From IMG/VR virus record IMGVR_UViG_3300045972_000140, positions 1 to 64,000 of that record: 64,000 nucleotides of DNA, one strand, 5' to 3'. Both the position numbers and the translations under genes were made by a program. The notes below the pieces were generated by a model. It was not told where the DNA came from, ran no database searches, and saw nothing but the letters and a program-made list of their open reading frames with translations. Below are positions 21,509 through 28,800 of this stretch, piece by piece (the stretch's first letter is position 1; every line of letters starts with the position of its first letter). This DNA is from a virus.

Positions 21509-21602
21509 TGGCGGGTGCGTCGCGGAATCGAACCGGACCTTCAACACGGTTGGAATGTGCTTCACTAGACTTTCGACATCTAATATACTGCCTTAGTCAC
21601 CC
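21509..21602 (-). ncRNA. divergent CCA-ended tRNA-like RNA, 94 bases
   Basis: 5' GGGTGAC and 3' CGCACCC-G-CCA pair at five of seven positions; T-loop TTCGATT. Between them lies an AGA-TGTCGAAAG-TCT hairpin and a CAC-ATTCCAACC-GTG arm whose 9-base loop contains TCC. Same 5' CTAAGG and AGTATATT as 21412-21504, so the two form a family. Decoding ability doubtful. Confidence 0.4.
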
Positions 21603-21608
21603 ATAAAC

Positions 21609-21683
21609 TGGAGTCGCGTACGGGGATCGAACCCGTCTGGTCAGCGTGAAAGGCTGAAGACCTCACCAAAAGTCAAACGCGAC
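21609..21683 (-). tRNA. tRNA-Glu(UUC), copy 2
   Basis: Acceptor GTCGCGT/ACGCGAC, anticodon arm TCAGC-CTTTCAC-GCTGA, T-loop TTCGATC, encoded CCA, U73. Confidence 0.9.
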
Positions 21684-21690
21684 ATAAAAC

Positions 21691-21766
21691 TGGTGCCCTA
21701 GAAAGGAATCGAACCTTAAATCGATCGGTTATCAGCCGATTGCTCGAACCATTGAGCTACTGGGGC
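21691..21766 (-). tRNA. tRNA-Ile(GAU)
   Basis: Acceptor GCCCCAG/CTAGGGC with one mismatch, anticodon arm ATCGG-CTGATAA-CCGAT, A73, encoded CCA. Confidence 0.9.
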
Positions 21767-21802
21767 AAAAGACTTGCATAGCTTTCGCCTTGAATGCAAA
21801 TC
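21767..21802 (-). terminator. hairpin followed by U-run in the tRNA array
   Basis: Minus strand: 9-bp stem GATTTGCAT/ATGCAAGTC (one G-U pair) with a 14-base loop, then TTTT. It sits between tRNA-Pro (upstream) and tRNA-Ile (downstream); CAGCAA lies just before the stem. Confidence 0.5.
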
Positions 21803-21813
21803 GTTGCTGAAAT

Positions 21814-21887
21814 TGGTCACCGTGGGTGGAATCGAACCACCGTCTCCCGGGTCCAGGCCGGTTAGTTTACCACTAATGTACACGGAG
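21814..21887 (-). tRNA. probable tRNA-Pro(UGG), atypical anticodon loop
   Basis: C1-G72 and A73, the proline-specific acceptor features; CTCCGTG/CACGGTG with a mismatch at 2-71, encoded CCA. The anticodon arm ACCGG-CCTGGAC-CCGGG places UGG at 34-36 but with C33. Alternative register would read GGA. Confidence 0.65.
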
Positions 21888-21895
21888 ATAAAACT

Positions 21896-21969
21896 TGGTC
21901 AGGATAGAAGGAATCGAACCTTCGCCACGACGTCCCAAACGTCGCATGATACCATTTCACCACACCCTG
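21896..21969 (-). tRNA. tRNA-Pro(UGG)
   Basis: Acceptor CAGGGTG/TATCCTG with C1-G72 and A73, anticodon arm CGACG-TTTGGGA-CGTCG, encoded CCA. Confidence 0.92.
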
Positions 21970-21983
21970 ATAAAAACTAAAAC

Positions 21984-22089
21984 AGAATGCTTTTTTCTCT
22001 ATTGTCGGCTGTGCTACCACTACACTAAACACGGAATCGAACCGTCCCCGCTGATTGGCTTTAAGATTAAAATTTGCTGGAAGCATTCT
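21984..22089 (-). ncRNA. E4: structured RNA element (open form) with permuted tRNA arms
   Basis: AGAATGC-TTC-CAGCAA ... GCATTCT followed by GTTTTA. Inside, in minus-strand order, a complete T-arm ACGG-TTCGATT-CCGT (22045-22031) is followed after GTTTA by a complete D-arm GTG-TAGTGGTAG-CAC (22025-22011), then AGAAAAAAGC and the 3' stem strand. T before D is the reverse of normal tRNA order, and no acceptor stem or CCA is present. Confidence 0.55.
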
Positions 22090-22198
22090 AAAAATTATTA
22101 AGTAGTGAGCACAGATTCACAGTCTGCTTTTATACTTTTCTAAAAAGATAAGGTAGTGATCGACAATAACTACTCGCTATTGGTTTATACCTTCTAAC
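22090..22198 (-). ncRNA. two small stem elements with anticodon-arm-like hairpins
   Basis: Minus strand: AAGGTATAAA ... GATCACTACCTT around a CAATA/TATTG hairpin, and AAAGTATAAA ... TCACTACTT around GCAGA-CTGTGAA-TCTGT, which looks like a tRNA-His(GUG) anticodon arm. The two copies share outer stem, TATAAA and UCACUAC, with AGGTA/TACCT changing to AGTA/TACT. Function unknown. Confidence 0.35.
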
Positions 22199-22274
22199 TG
22201 GTGCTCTTTGAGAGGATCGAACTCCCATCTATGGACTACAAAACCATCATAATCTGCCATTATACTAAAAGAGC
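22199..22274 (-). tRNA. tRNA-Thr(UGU)
   Basis: Acceptor GCTCTTT/AAAGAGC, anticodon loop TTTGTAG, T-loop TTCGATC, A73, encoded CCA. Its first base is the last base of the stop codon of the HNH gene. Confidence 0.85.
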
Positions 22275-22687
22275 TAAAAACTTTTTCCTTCGGCATATAG
22301 TTGTCGTCTATAATGCCGGCCATTACCAATATTCTTTGCCTTATAAGTCAGTGACTGACTATGACAGTTCGGGCATAGAAGTTCTAAATTATCTTCTATG
22401 TTATTATCGCTATTACCATCTTTGTGTTCTAACTCGAGCGTAATAGGCTTATCCCTCCAGGTGTCATTACTGCAACCTGCACACTTGCCATCTTGTTTCT
22501 TAAAGAAGTATTTGCGTAACCACCCAGCTGTACCACTTACTCTTGTGGTTTTACCAGTCATTTTCCATTCTGCAATAAGCTTATCATATCGTTGATCTGA
22601 TGCACACTGTTTACTACAGTAGACAGCATTTGTCCAATCACTTGATGATTCTTTTTTACAATGGAGACATTGAAATATTTTTGGCAT
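22274..22687 (-). CDS. HNH homing endonuclease
   Basis: 137 residues from MPKIFQCLHCKKES. N-terminal zinc motif CLHCK...CSKQC, a DNA-contacting middle region, then the HNH core: CAGCSN, ELEHKDGNSDNNIEDN and LLCPNCHSQ, with the catalytic histidine in EHKD and flanking CxxC pairs. Free-standing HNH genes are typical invaders of phage tRNA regions. The stop TAG shares its G with position 1 of tRNA-Thr, matching the way the other endonuclease gene abuts tRNA-Glu. Confidence 0.85.
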   Translation of the reverse strand: MPKIFQCLHCKKESSSDWTNAVYCSKQCASDQRYDKLIAEWKMTGKTTRVSGTAGWLRKYFFKKQDGKCAGCSNDTWRDKPITLELEHKDGNSDNNIEDNLELLCPNCHSQSLTYKAKNIGNGRHYRRQLYAEGKSF

Positions 22688-22733
22688 ATCACATAATAAC
22701 ACTATTCATATAATATGTCAACGAAAATAAAAC

Positions 22734-22789
22734 AGAGTGCGCTTTTTTACATTATGGAAGTAATTTTTTTAGTTTGCGGTAAACACTCT
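22734..22789 (-). ncRNA. E5: structured intergenic RNA element (open form)
   Basis: AGAGTGT-TTA-CCGCAA, inner TTAC/GTAA hairpin, then GCACTCT followed by GTTTTA. Both the outer stem (AGAGTG/CACTCT) and the inner hairpin differ from the other copies by compensating changes. Confidence 0.55.
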
Positions 22790-22796
22790 TTAAAAC

Positions 22797-22871
22797 TGGC
22801 GCCTCGTAGGAGAATCGAACTCCTGTGCACCACTAGACAGGCGGGCATAATGACCATTATATGAACGAGGC
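22797..22871 (-). tRNA. tRNA-Asp(GUC)
   Basis: Acceptor GCCTCGT/ACGAGGC, anticodon loop CTGTCTA, G73 (aspartate discriminator), T-loop TTCGATT, encoded CCA. Confidence 0.88.
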
Positions 22872-22882
22872 TTAAAATAAAC

Positions 22883-22941
22883 AGAATGCATTTTTAGTTT
22901 CATTGAAATTGAAGTTTTATAATGTTTGCAGTATGCATTCT
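22883..22941 (-). ncRNA. E6: structured intergenic RNA element (open form)
   Basis: AGAATGC-ATA-CTGCAA, inner TTCA/TGAA hairpin, then GCATTCT followed by GTTTAT. The outer stem can extend to nine pairs. It lies between tRNA-Asp and the short CCA-ended element. Confidence 0.55.
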
Positions 22942-22948
22942 TTAGAAT

Positions 22949-23005
22949 TGGCGGGACAGTAGATGTTGCAGAATAAATTCTTTACAGAATTATATTTTTG
23001 TCCCG
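22949..23005 (-). ncRNA. E9: 57-base CCA-ended mini RNA carrying the closed-form module
   Basis: Perfect 7-bp acceptor-like stem CGGGACA/TGTCCCG ending in CCA. Inside: AAAATAT, hairpin AATTCT-GTAA-AGAATT, TATT, CTGCAA. The order hairpin, three bases, CNGCAA is the same as in the tRNA-Val insertion and the circular permutation of E1-E6. No D, anticodon or T arm. Confidence 0.45.
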
Positions 23006-23010
23006 TAACT

Positions 23011-23085
23011 TGGTGGACCGTAAGGGACTCGAACCCTTTTCCTCTACGTGCAAGGCAGAGATAATACCCCGTATACGAACAGCCC
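23011..23085 (-). tRNA. tRNA-Ala(UGC), copy 1
   Basis: Acceptor GGGCTGT/ACGGTCC with G3-U70 (alanine identity), anticodon arm TCTGC-CTTGCAC-GTAGA, A73, encoded CCA. Confidence 0.92.
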
Positions 23086-23158
23086 AAAATTATTTAACAT
23101 ACGGATGCTAACCCGTTTCTTCGTGTAGTTCGACACTATCGGTAGCACCCGAACGTAT

Positions 23159-23233
23159 TGGTGGAGGCCGAGGGAATCGAACCCTTCTAGACACGATACT
23201 TGCAAGGCATCGCCGTAACCCATTACTGCCCCC
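23159..23233 (-). tRNA. tRNA-Ala(UGC), copy 2
   Basis: Acceptor GGGGGCA/GGCCTCC with G3-U70, anticodon arm GATGC-CTTGCAA-GTATC, A73, encoded CCA. Mismatch at 7-66. Confidence 0.88.
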
Positions 23234-23397
23234 AATGTAGGTTTTTGAGAGGCTACCTATCCTTGTTGAAGGGACTCAATAGTTTGTCTCGAATAAGGGA
23301 GATCTTGTTTCTTTCGCGTTAAACCCGTTAGTGTAATACTAGACCTACTACACTCACCGCTACTTACGACTCGAACCTTACCGTCTATCTCAAAATC
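23234..23397. other. inter-tRNA stretch with an isolated T-arm-like hairpin
   Basis: Minus strand contains AAGG-TTCGAGT-CGTA at about 23385-23370 followed by GTGTAGTAGG-like D-arm wording and closed by GAGAT/ATCTC. No CCA and no readable anticodon. Otherwise nothing recognised. Confidence 0.3.
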
Positions 23398-23484
23398 TGG
23401 TGGTGCATATAGGATTCGAACCTATTCATCCTTACGGAAAGAGGGTTACAGCCTCTCACGCCTCTCCAACTGCGTCGCTACACC
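23398..23484 (-). tRNA. tRNA-Tyr(GUA), copy 1
   Basis: Class II with long variable arm. Acceptor GGTGTAG/ATGCACC, anticodon arm AGAGG-CTGTAAC-CCTCT, A73, encoded CCA. Confidence 0.92.
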
Positions 23485-23489
23485 AAATA

Positions 23490-23577
23490 TGGTGGGTACT
23501 ATAGGATTCGAACCTATTCAGGCATAAGCCAACAGTTTTACAGACTGTCACGCACTCTCCAACTTGGTCGCGTACCC
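23490..23577 (-). tRNA. tRNA-Tyr(GUA), copy 2
   Basis: Class II. Acceptor GGGTACG/AGTACCC, anticodon arm ACAGT-CTGTAAA-ACTGT, A73, encoded CCA. Tandem with copy 1; first intact tRNA of the array in the direction of transcription. Confidence 0.92.
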
Positions 23578-23630
23578 GTATTTCTTAACACACTGTTTGC
23601 GGCATTACAGCCCATATCAACTCAATGTGT

Positions 23631-23701
23631 ATGTTAAAATGCACTGCTGTCCACTTCAGCCAGCGCGCCAGAGGGATTCGAACCCAAGTGCATTTTAACA
23701 T
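23631..23701 (-). ncRNA. 15-bp stem capped by a T-arm followed by a D-arm-like hairpin
   Basis: Perfect inverted repeat ATGTTAAAATGCACT / AGTGCATTTTAACAT (23701-23687 with 23645-23631). The 41-base cap reads, on the minus strand, T-arm GGG-TTCGAAT-CCC, then CTGGCGCGCTG, then GCTG-AAGTGGA-CAGC, a D-arm-like hairpin with GG in the loop. This is a tRNA elbow in permuted order without acceptor or CCA. Confidence 0.5.
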
Positions 23702-23848
23702 AACGGATTTTTTTATCTACAAGAAGATAAGCCATCCCCGTTACCGCCCGTTCATTCCATGTTTATAGTGCAGAATCAGGACCTCGTTTCCTGGGCATAT
23801 AGCTCTTACTTCACACTTTAACCAACCATCACGCTTCACAGCGATCAA
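23702..23848. other. gene-free stretch at the 5' end of the tRNA array
   Basis: Contains a two-step hairpin on the minus strand, TAACGG/CCGTTA outside and TTATCT/AGATAA inside, with an AAAAAT internal loop strand. No coding frame or complete tRNA. It could contain the tRNA transcript leader; no clear GATAAATA box is present. Confidence 0.3.
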
Positions 23849-23878
23849 CAAAAAAGCCACTTAGTTTCCTAGTGGCTT
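23849..23878 (-). terminator. bidirectional-looking terminator
   Basis: GCCACT/AGTGGC stem with nine-base loop and TTTTTT on the minus strand, 30 bases after the stop of the small gene at 23909. It would separate that gene from the tRNA array, implying that the array has its own promoter. Confidence 0.75.
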
Positions 23879-23908
23879 CCTTTTATAAATGTTCTGGTTA
23901 CTTTTGTG

Positions 23909-24085
23909 TTAGTTTCCAGACCCCTTATAGAAGGAAGCCGTAATCGGCGCGTTCATCGGATCGTGTTTAATATTAAATAAACTTGTAGACCCGCCAATGC
24001 TATTCTCGAGCCAATAACCGGCGCAGGCAGTTGTTCGCTGTTGCGACACTACTGTTTGCTGTGTTAATGATTTCAAGTTCAACAT
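23909..24085 (-). CDS. small hypothetical protein
   Basis: 58 residues from ATG at 24085 (MLNLKSLTQQTVVSQQRTTA), preceded by GGAAAAAGAA. It has one cysteine (ACAGYW) and a glycine/serine-rich C-terminus. Two late-type boxes and a terminator frame it as a monocistronic late unit, which suggests abundant expression. A virion or peptide role is possible; not recognised. It was considered as a substrate for the radical SAM enzymes, but nothing links them directly. Confidence 0.55.
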   Translation of the reverse strand: MLNLKSLTQQTVVSQQRTTACAGYWLENSIGGSTSLFNIKHDPMNAPITASFYKGSGN

Positions 24086-24136
24086 TTCTTTTTCCAAAAT
24101 TCAATTATGTGTAAACGCCTATCGCTTACACAAAGT

Positions 24137-24144
24137 TATTTATC
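24137..24144 (-). promoter_or_regulatory. late-promoter-like box GATAAATA
   Basis: Minus-strand GATGATAAATAAC, 51 bases before the start of the small gene at 24085. Confidence 0.55.
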
Positions 24145-24392
24145 ATCTACCGCTTAAAAGCCTAATTATACAGGTCTTTTAAGCATTGTCAAGTAATTCT
24201 TACAAATACTGTATAGTTAGTGTATGGGAATTGTTTAGTCCCAACCTTTAAATCTGTACCGGCTTCATATTAGTACAGCAACCACTATATACACTATCTC
24301 TCAACCTATGCCGCAAGTTTAACAAAGTTATAGTAGTCTGTCAAGTTATTCAGGTTATCTTCTAAGAAACAAACATATTGCTGCGACAAAAG

Positions 24393-24400
24393 TATTTATC
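24393..24400 (-). promoter_or_regulatory. late-promoter-like box GATAAATA
   Basis: Second box in the same intergenic region (GATGATAAATACTT), giving a long leader or an RNA ahead of the 24085 gene. Confidence 0.5.
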
Positions 24401-24496
24401 ATCTGTCATTATAACAGTGCTTTAGATAGGTATCAAACATCTTGGTTGCTTTTATACTTTGATTCACCATAAAGCTCTGCATAAGTAGCTAATGTA

Positions 24497-25171
24497 CTAC
24501 TTACCGTCTTGCCCGTCAACCTCTGATTGCTTATTCCACAAAAATGCAGATGTACCTATGTGAAACACATGCCTCGATGTATCAGCATCAACGAATATCT
24601 TGTATCCGTGATCTGTGACATTCATCCAGAAGTTCATATCTTCGCCTAAATAGTCATCGACTGTGTGATCGTATGTAATAGGGAACCATGGTTTAGGCAA
24701 ATCATAAAAAATTTCGGTGCGCGTCAATACGCAGCCCATTCCTATGCCATCTATCTGTACAAGCCCGGTTGACTCTCTACTAATACAGCTAGTCCAGTCC
24801 TGCAGGTCAGTATATGCTACTGCCTTTAGCGGTAATCCGCGGGTTGAATAATTACAGGCAACAGCATCCAAATTATGACCTAAAAGAATTTCGCATATGT
24901 TACGAGGAAATACCATATCTGAATCTAACCACAATATATGTGTAGCAGATGCGTCTAATGCACACCTCGCAAGCTTCTCGCGCTGATTTCCAATTAGTGT
25001 TCCTAGATTAAATTCTACTTGAGTATCTAAACCAATTAGTGTGTTGTATTGCACCATTGCCTGTAATGCGTATGCAAAATGTGCGTACATTTGGTCTTTG
25101 GTGGGGACGGCTACAAAAATTTTGGTCTTTGGTTTAGTAACCGACGGAATGAAGTAATTTTGTATATTCAC
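24497..25171 (-). CDS. glycosyltransferase (GT-A fold)
   Basis: 224 residues. KIFVAVPTKDQMYAHFAYAL opens a GT-A Rossmann-like domain. HILWLDSDMVFP holds the DxD metal site (D83, D85), and the C-terminal EDMNFW followed by RHVFHIGT supplies the second acidic site and a late histidine. There is no membrane anchor. Start ATG overlaps the upstream gene stop by four bases (25168-25171), so translation is coupled. It may glycosylate virion or host surface components; acceptor unknown. Confidence 0.75.
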   Translation of the reverse strand: MNIQNYFIPSVTKPKTKIFVAVPTKDQMYAHFAYALQAMVQYNTLIGLDTQVEFNLGTLIGNQREKLARCALDASATHILWLDSDMVFPRNICEILLGHNLDAVACNYSTRGLPLKAVAYTDLQDWTSCISRESTGLVQIDGIGMGCVLTRTEIFYDLPKPWFPITYDHTVDDYLGEDMNFWMNVTDHGYKIFVDADTSRHVFHIGTSAFLWNKQSEVDGQDGK

Positions 25172-25644
25172 GATATTATGGGTATGCTCGAAGGTATAGG
25201 AGATTGCGTCGCTAGGCCCCTATCTCCTATTTCCTGTATCTTACTCGATAACCTACCAGCAACGGACATTGCTGCCACGTAATGTTCCTCTTCTAAACAC
25301 ATTAGTAAATCCATTGTCTCTGGTCGAATTCTGCCGTATGTAGATATTTCTAATGCGGATTGTCTTCCAAGTTTATGTATCCAATACGTAGGTTCTGCAT
25401 CTTCTATGTTTCCTATGCTGTTAGGGTCTATAGAAGATAAATGTGTATCTATCATTTTACATAATTTTTCTAATTCCATCTTTCTATAGAACGGAATATC
25501 TTTATCAATATAAAAAGAAGCTATATCTTTTCTTCTAGATAGATCGGAAATAAGATGAGGCACAGAATGATGTGCCCCAACAATGAATGTATCAAAATAA
25601 TACTGTGTAACAGGAATATCAATTAACGGGTCAAGTGTGCTCAT
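25168..25644 (-). CDS. hypothetical protein coupled to the glycosyltransferase
   Basis: 158 residues from the ATG at 25644 (MSTLDPLIDIPVTQYYFDTF). A TTG six codons upstream is an alternative start but would place the exact late box TATAAATA (25650-25657) inside the gene. Contains FIVGAHHSVPHLI and a helical C-terminus. Not recognised. The four-base overlap with the glycosyltransferase suggests a joint function. Confidence 0.6.
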   Translation of the reverse strand: MSTLDPLIDIPVTQYYFDTFIVGAHHSVPHLISDLSRRKDIASFYIDKDIPFYRKMELEKLCKMIDTHLSSIDPNSIGNIEDAEPTYWIHKLGRQSALEISTYGRIRPETMDLLMCLEEEHYVAAMSVAGRLSSKIQEIGDRGLATQSPIPSSIPIIS

Positions 25645-25649
25645 TGCTA

Positions 25650-25657
25650 TATTTATA
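25650..25657 (-). promoter_or_regulatory. late-promoter-like box TATAAATA
   Basis: Exact T4 late consensus on the minus strand, six bases before the ATG at 25644. Such a short gap would give a leaderless or nearly leaderless message, unless initiation uses a later codon. Confidence 0.45.
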
Positions 25658-25677
25658 GACAATGATCACCGACCTTA

Positions 25678-25878
25678 TTAATAATCGAACGGCGTAGTTC
25701 TTCCACCAAATACGTTACTAAACGGTGTGTTTATATTACCGCGACCTATGTAACCATTAAGTTTTACAGTGGCGCTACTACCTATGCTCACAGGTGTAGT
25801 AGATGTTGACCCAGAATAAGCGTGGCCTGTTCGGCCCATACTTATTCTAGTACCTGTTGCTGGTAGTGTAAAACTCAT
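25678..25878 (-). CDS. small glycine/threonine-rich protein downstream of a tail fibre
   Basis: 66 residues, MSFTLPATGTRISMGRTGHA, preceded by AAAGG and three bases after the fibre stop. Rich in G, T and S with short beta-like repeats; contains no cysteine. The placement directly behind a fibre gene is that of a fibre tip, adhesin or assembly protein. No recognised family. Confidence 0.6.
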   Translation of the reverse strand: MSFTLPATGTRISMGRTGHAYSGSTSTTPVSIGSSATVKLNGYIGRGNINTPFSNVFGGRTTPFDY

Positions 25879-25881
25879 TGT

Positions 25882-28800
25882 TTAACCTTTCAATGCAGCA
25901 ACTTGAGCTTTCAAATCATCGACCATTGCGCTAAGTTCTTTAATAGACTCAATAAGTACTGGTACTAATTTTTCATAAGCAACTGTCTTGAATGATTGTC
26001 CGTCAATGCTAGGTGAAGTGTGGATAAGCTCTGGTAATACTGCTTCAACCTGATCTGCATTTACACCTATATCGGGCTTGCCTGCCTTGAATTCAGTATG
26101 TGCAATACCTGCTCTCCAGACAAATCTATATCCGCCTAATTGTTTAACTATTGCTAATGCACCCGCAATAGGCACCATATTATCTTTTAACTTTGGATCA
26201 GAATATGCAACAACATCACCTGTTGCTATAAAATCACCCGATGTAGTAGTTGTGCCTGTGCCGCTATTTATGGAAACGCCTGCGGCACCAGAAACTATGT
26301 CAGTATACACTGTTGTTGCTGCAACCGATGCTAATCCTGCTAACGTCAATGTTGTAGAACCGAGCGGAATATTTGTAGAGCCAATTGTGATAGAACCTGC
26401 TGTTATCCCCGATGTAATTGCATCATCTACGTATTGCTTATTAGTTAAATCACTTGCACCTAGTCCAGTAGCATATTGCGATGCCGTAGGTCCTGCCACA
26501 GTTACCTTCGCACCTACTGCTAGAGTGTTTATAACATTACCAGTACCTGCTTGTAACGTTAATGTAGTTGCTGCATATATAAGGCCTGCGCCTGCTGTAC
26601 CAACATCGACTTTGCCAGATGTACCGCCATCTAACGCTAATCCTGCCTCACCAATGATAGTCATTGGTTGACCTACATCTGACTGGATAATAGATGGAGA
26701 ACCACCGCCTATTGTACAAACACCGGCATCGTCGATTACAATACGCTCGTTGCCGTCACCATCAGAAATAATAATTTGATTACTCAATCCGTCAATGGAT
26801 GCACCGTCTGTGCTACCAATAACAACATTTGATGTTCCATTTGTTACTGCGGCACCGGAATTATATCCAAGGAATACATTTCTATCGCCGGATGTTATAG
26901 CACTACCTGCACCATAACCAATTGCTGTATTGTTATTACCATTATTACTATTCAATGCATAGTAACCATCAGCAGTATTACCGTATCCGTCTACGTTACT
27001 ATATAAAGCATAATAACCATCTGCCGTATTACTGTTACCAGTAGTGTTACTAGTCAATGCATAATAACCATCAGCAGTATTACCAAAGCCGGTGGTGTTC
27101 GAATACAAAGCATAATAACCTGTAGCTGAATTAGCAGAACCAGTTGTATTATTAAATAACGAATATCCGCCAGTTGCCGTATTAAAGTTGCCGCTATCAT
27201 TGGTATTCAATGCAGAATAGCCCACTGCTGTATTACTATTACCTGTTACACTATATTGCAGCGCCATTGCCCCGATTGCAGTATTGTTATCTGTTGTAGT
27301 CTGCTGAAGAGACATATAACCGACTGCTGTATTATAATTGACACCGGAATAGCCGCCGGCAGTATACATCGATCTTTCACCAATTGCTGTATTGCCGTCG
27401 CCGTTTGGATTTTGATTAATTGTATTATTACCCAACGATACATTATATCTACCATTAGAATTGTTATGTGCCGAAAATGCACCAATTGATATATTAGAAT
27501 ATCCATTTCTGTTTTGATATGCTGCCTCCATACCAATAGCAATATTTGCATAACCGTCGCTACCATTTTCCGATGTACTAATACTTACGTCATTATATAA
27601 CGCATTTGTACCAATACCGATTGATCCACCATTTTCGCCGCCGTTGTATAGCGCACTATAACCGATTGCGATTTTATCTGACTTAGTTGTATTAAAATAA
27701 GATGCGTTAACACCTATGGCAACGTTATTGGTACCTGTTGTATTACTGTTTAATGCATTATAACCATCTGCTACGTTGTTGGAACCATATGTATTATTGA
27801 GTAATGCATAATGACCTGTTGCATTATTTCCCGATGCATCACCTTCGCCACTTCCAGCATTATTTTGCAATGCCTGGTTACCAATAGCAACGTTGTATTG
27901 ACCTAGTTGGTTATAGTTCATTGCCTGCAAGCCGATTGCTACATTGTTACTTGCCGTGCTGTACTGCAATGTATAATTACCAATTGATGTATTCTTTTCG
28001 CCAACATTGCCGGCGTACATTGAATAATGGCCCATTGCAATATTATTTGTACCAGTATACGGACCATATGTGCTACCGTATAATACTTTATTACCAATAC
28101 CAATATTAGAATAGCCATCACCTTCGCCGTATCCGGATGCATCGTTATATAGCGCCTGATTTCCTATAGCAATAGATCCTGTACCACTTGTATTTGCATA
28201 TAACGATTCGTCACCTATTGCGATATTGTAAGATGAATTTAAATTGTATGCTGCAGATTTTCCAAATACAATGTTAGAACTACCGTTATTGATAGAATAT
28301 AAAGATTGGTAACCATTGGCAATGTTGTAGCTGCCCTTCTGGTTGCCTTGCGTTGATTGATAACCACATGCGCTATTGTGCGAGCCAGTTGTATTTTGAT
28401 TTAATGCTTGATAACCGCACGCATTATTACCGATGCCCGTTGTATTAGAATATAAACTTTCGTATCCAATTGCAGTGTTGGCATAACCGTCTGTATTAAG
28501 AAACATCGTCCTGGTACCAAGTGCAATATTATTTGTACCAGTAGTATTATTTGTTAATGCAGTGTATCCGTCGGCAATATTGTCTGTACCAGTTGTATTA
28601 TTTGCTAATGCAGATGTACCAAATGCTATATTATGCTGACCTAATGTGTTGGCATATAAAGAATTAAAACCTAATGCAATATTACCGATGCCGGTGGTTC
28701 CATATCCGTCGGATGTATTACTAAAAAGAGCACTGTCTCCTAGTGCAATATTGTTATATCCATCGATATTACTATATAATGCTTGATTTCCTAATGCAAT

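Larger units (their letters stand above)
24086..24496. other. 411-base intergenic region with two late boxes and hairpins
   Basis: Contains GATAAATA boxes at 24137-24144 and 24393-24400 (minus), a GTGTAA/TTACAC hairpin at about 24110-24132, and a 9-bp inverted repeat GCTTAAAAG (24152-24160) / CTTTTAAGC (24176-24184). No coding frame seen. Confidence 0.5.

Noticed and set aside
10005-22941. E elements as intrinsic terminators of the tRNAs
   Set aside because: The stem spans about 50-100 bases with large AU-rich interiors and lacks a U-run directly after the stem; conserved CNGCAA is not explained by termination.
10005-22941. E elements as hammerhead ribozymes
   Set aside because: Neither strand contains the CUGANGA and GAAA core in the right order.
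23909-24085. RiPP-type precursor peptide for the radical SAM enzymes
   Set aside because: It is small and strongly expressed by its promoters, but it is 15 kb from the radical SAM block, has a single cysteine and shows no leader/core pattern.
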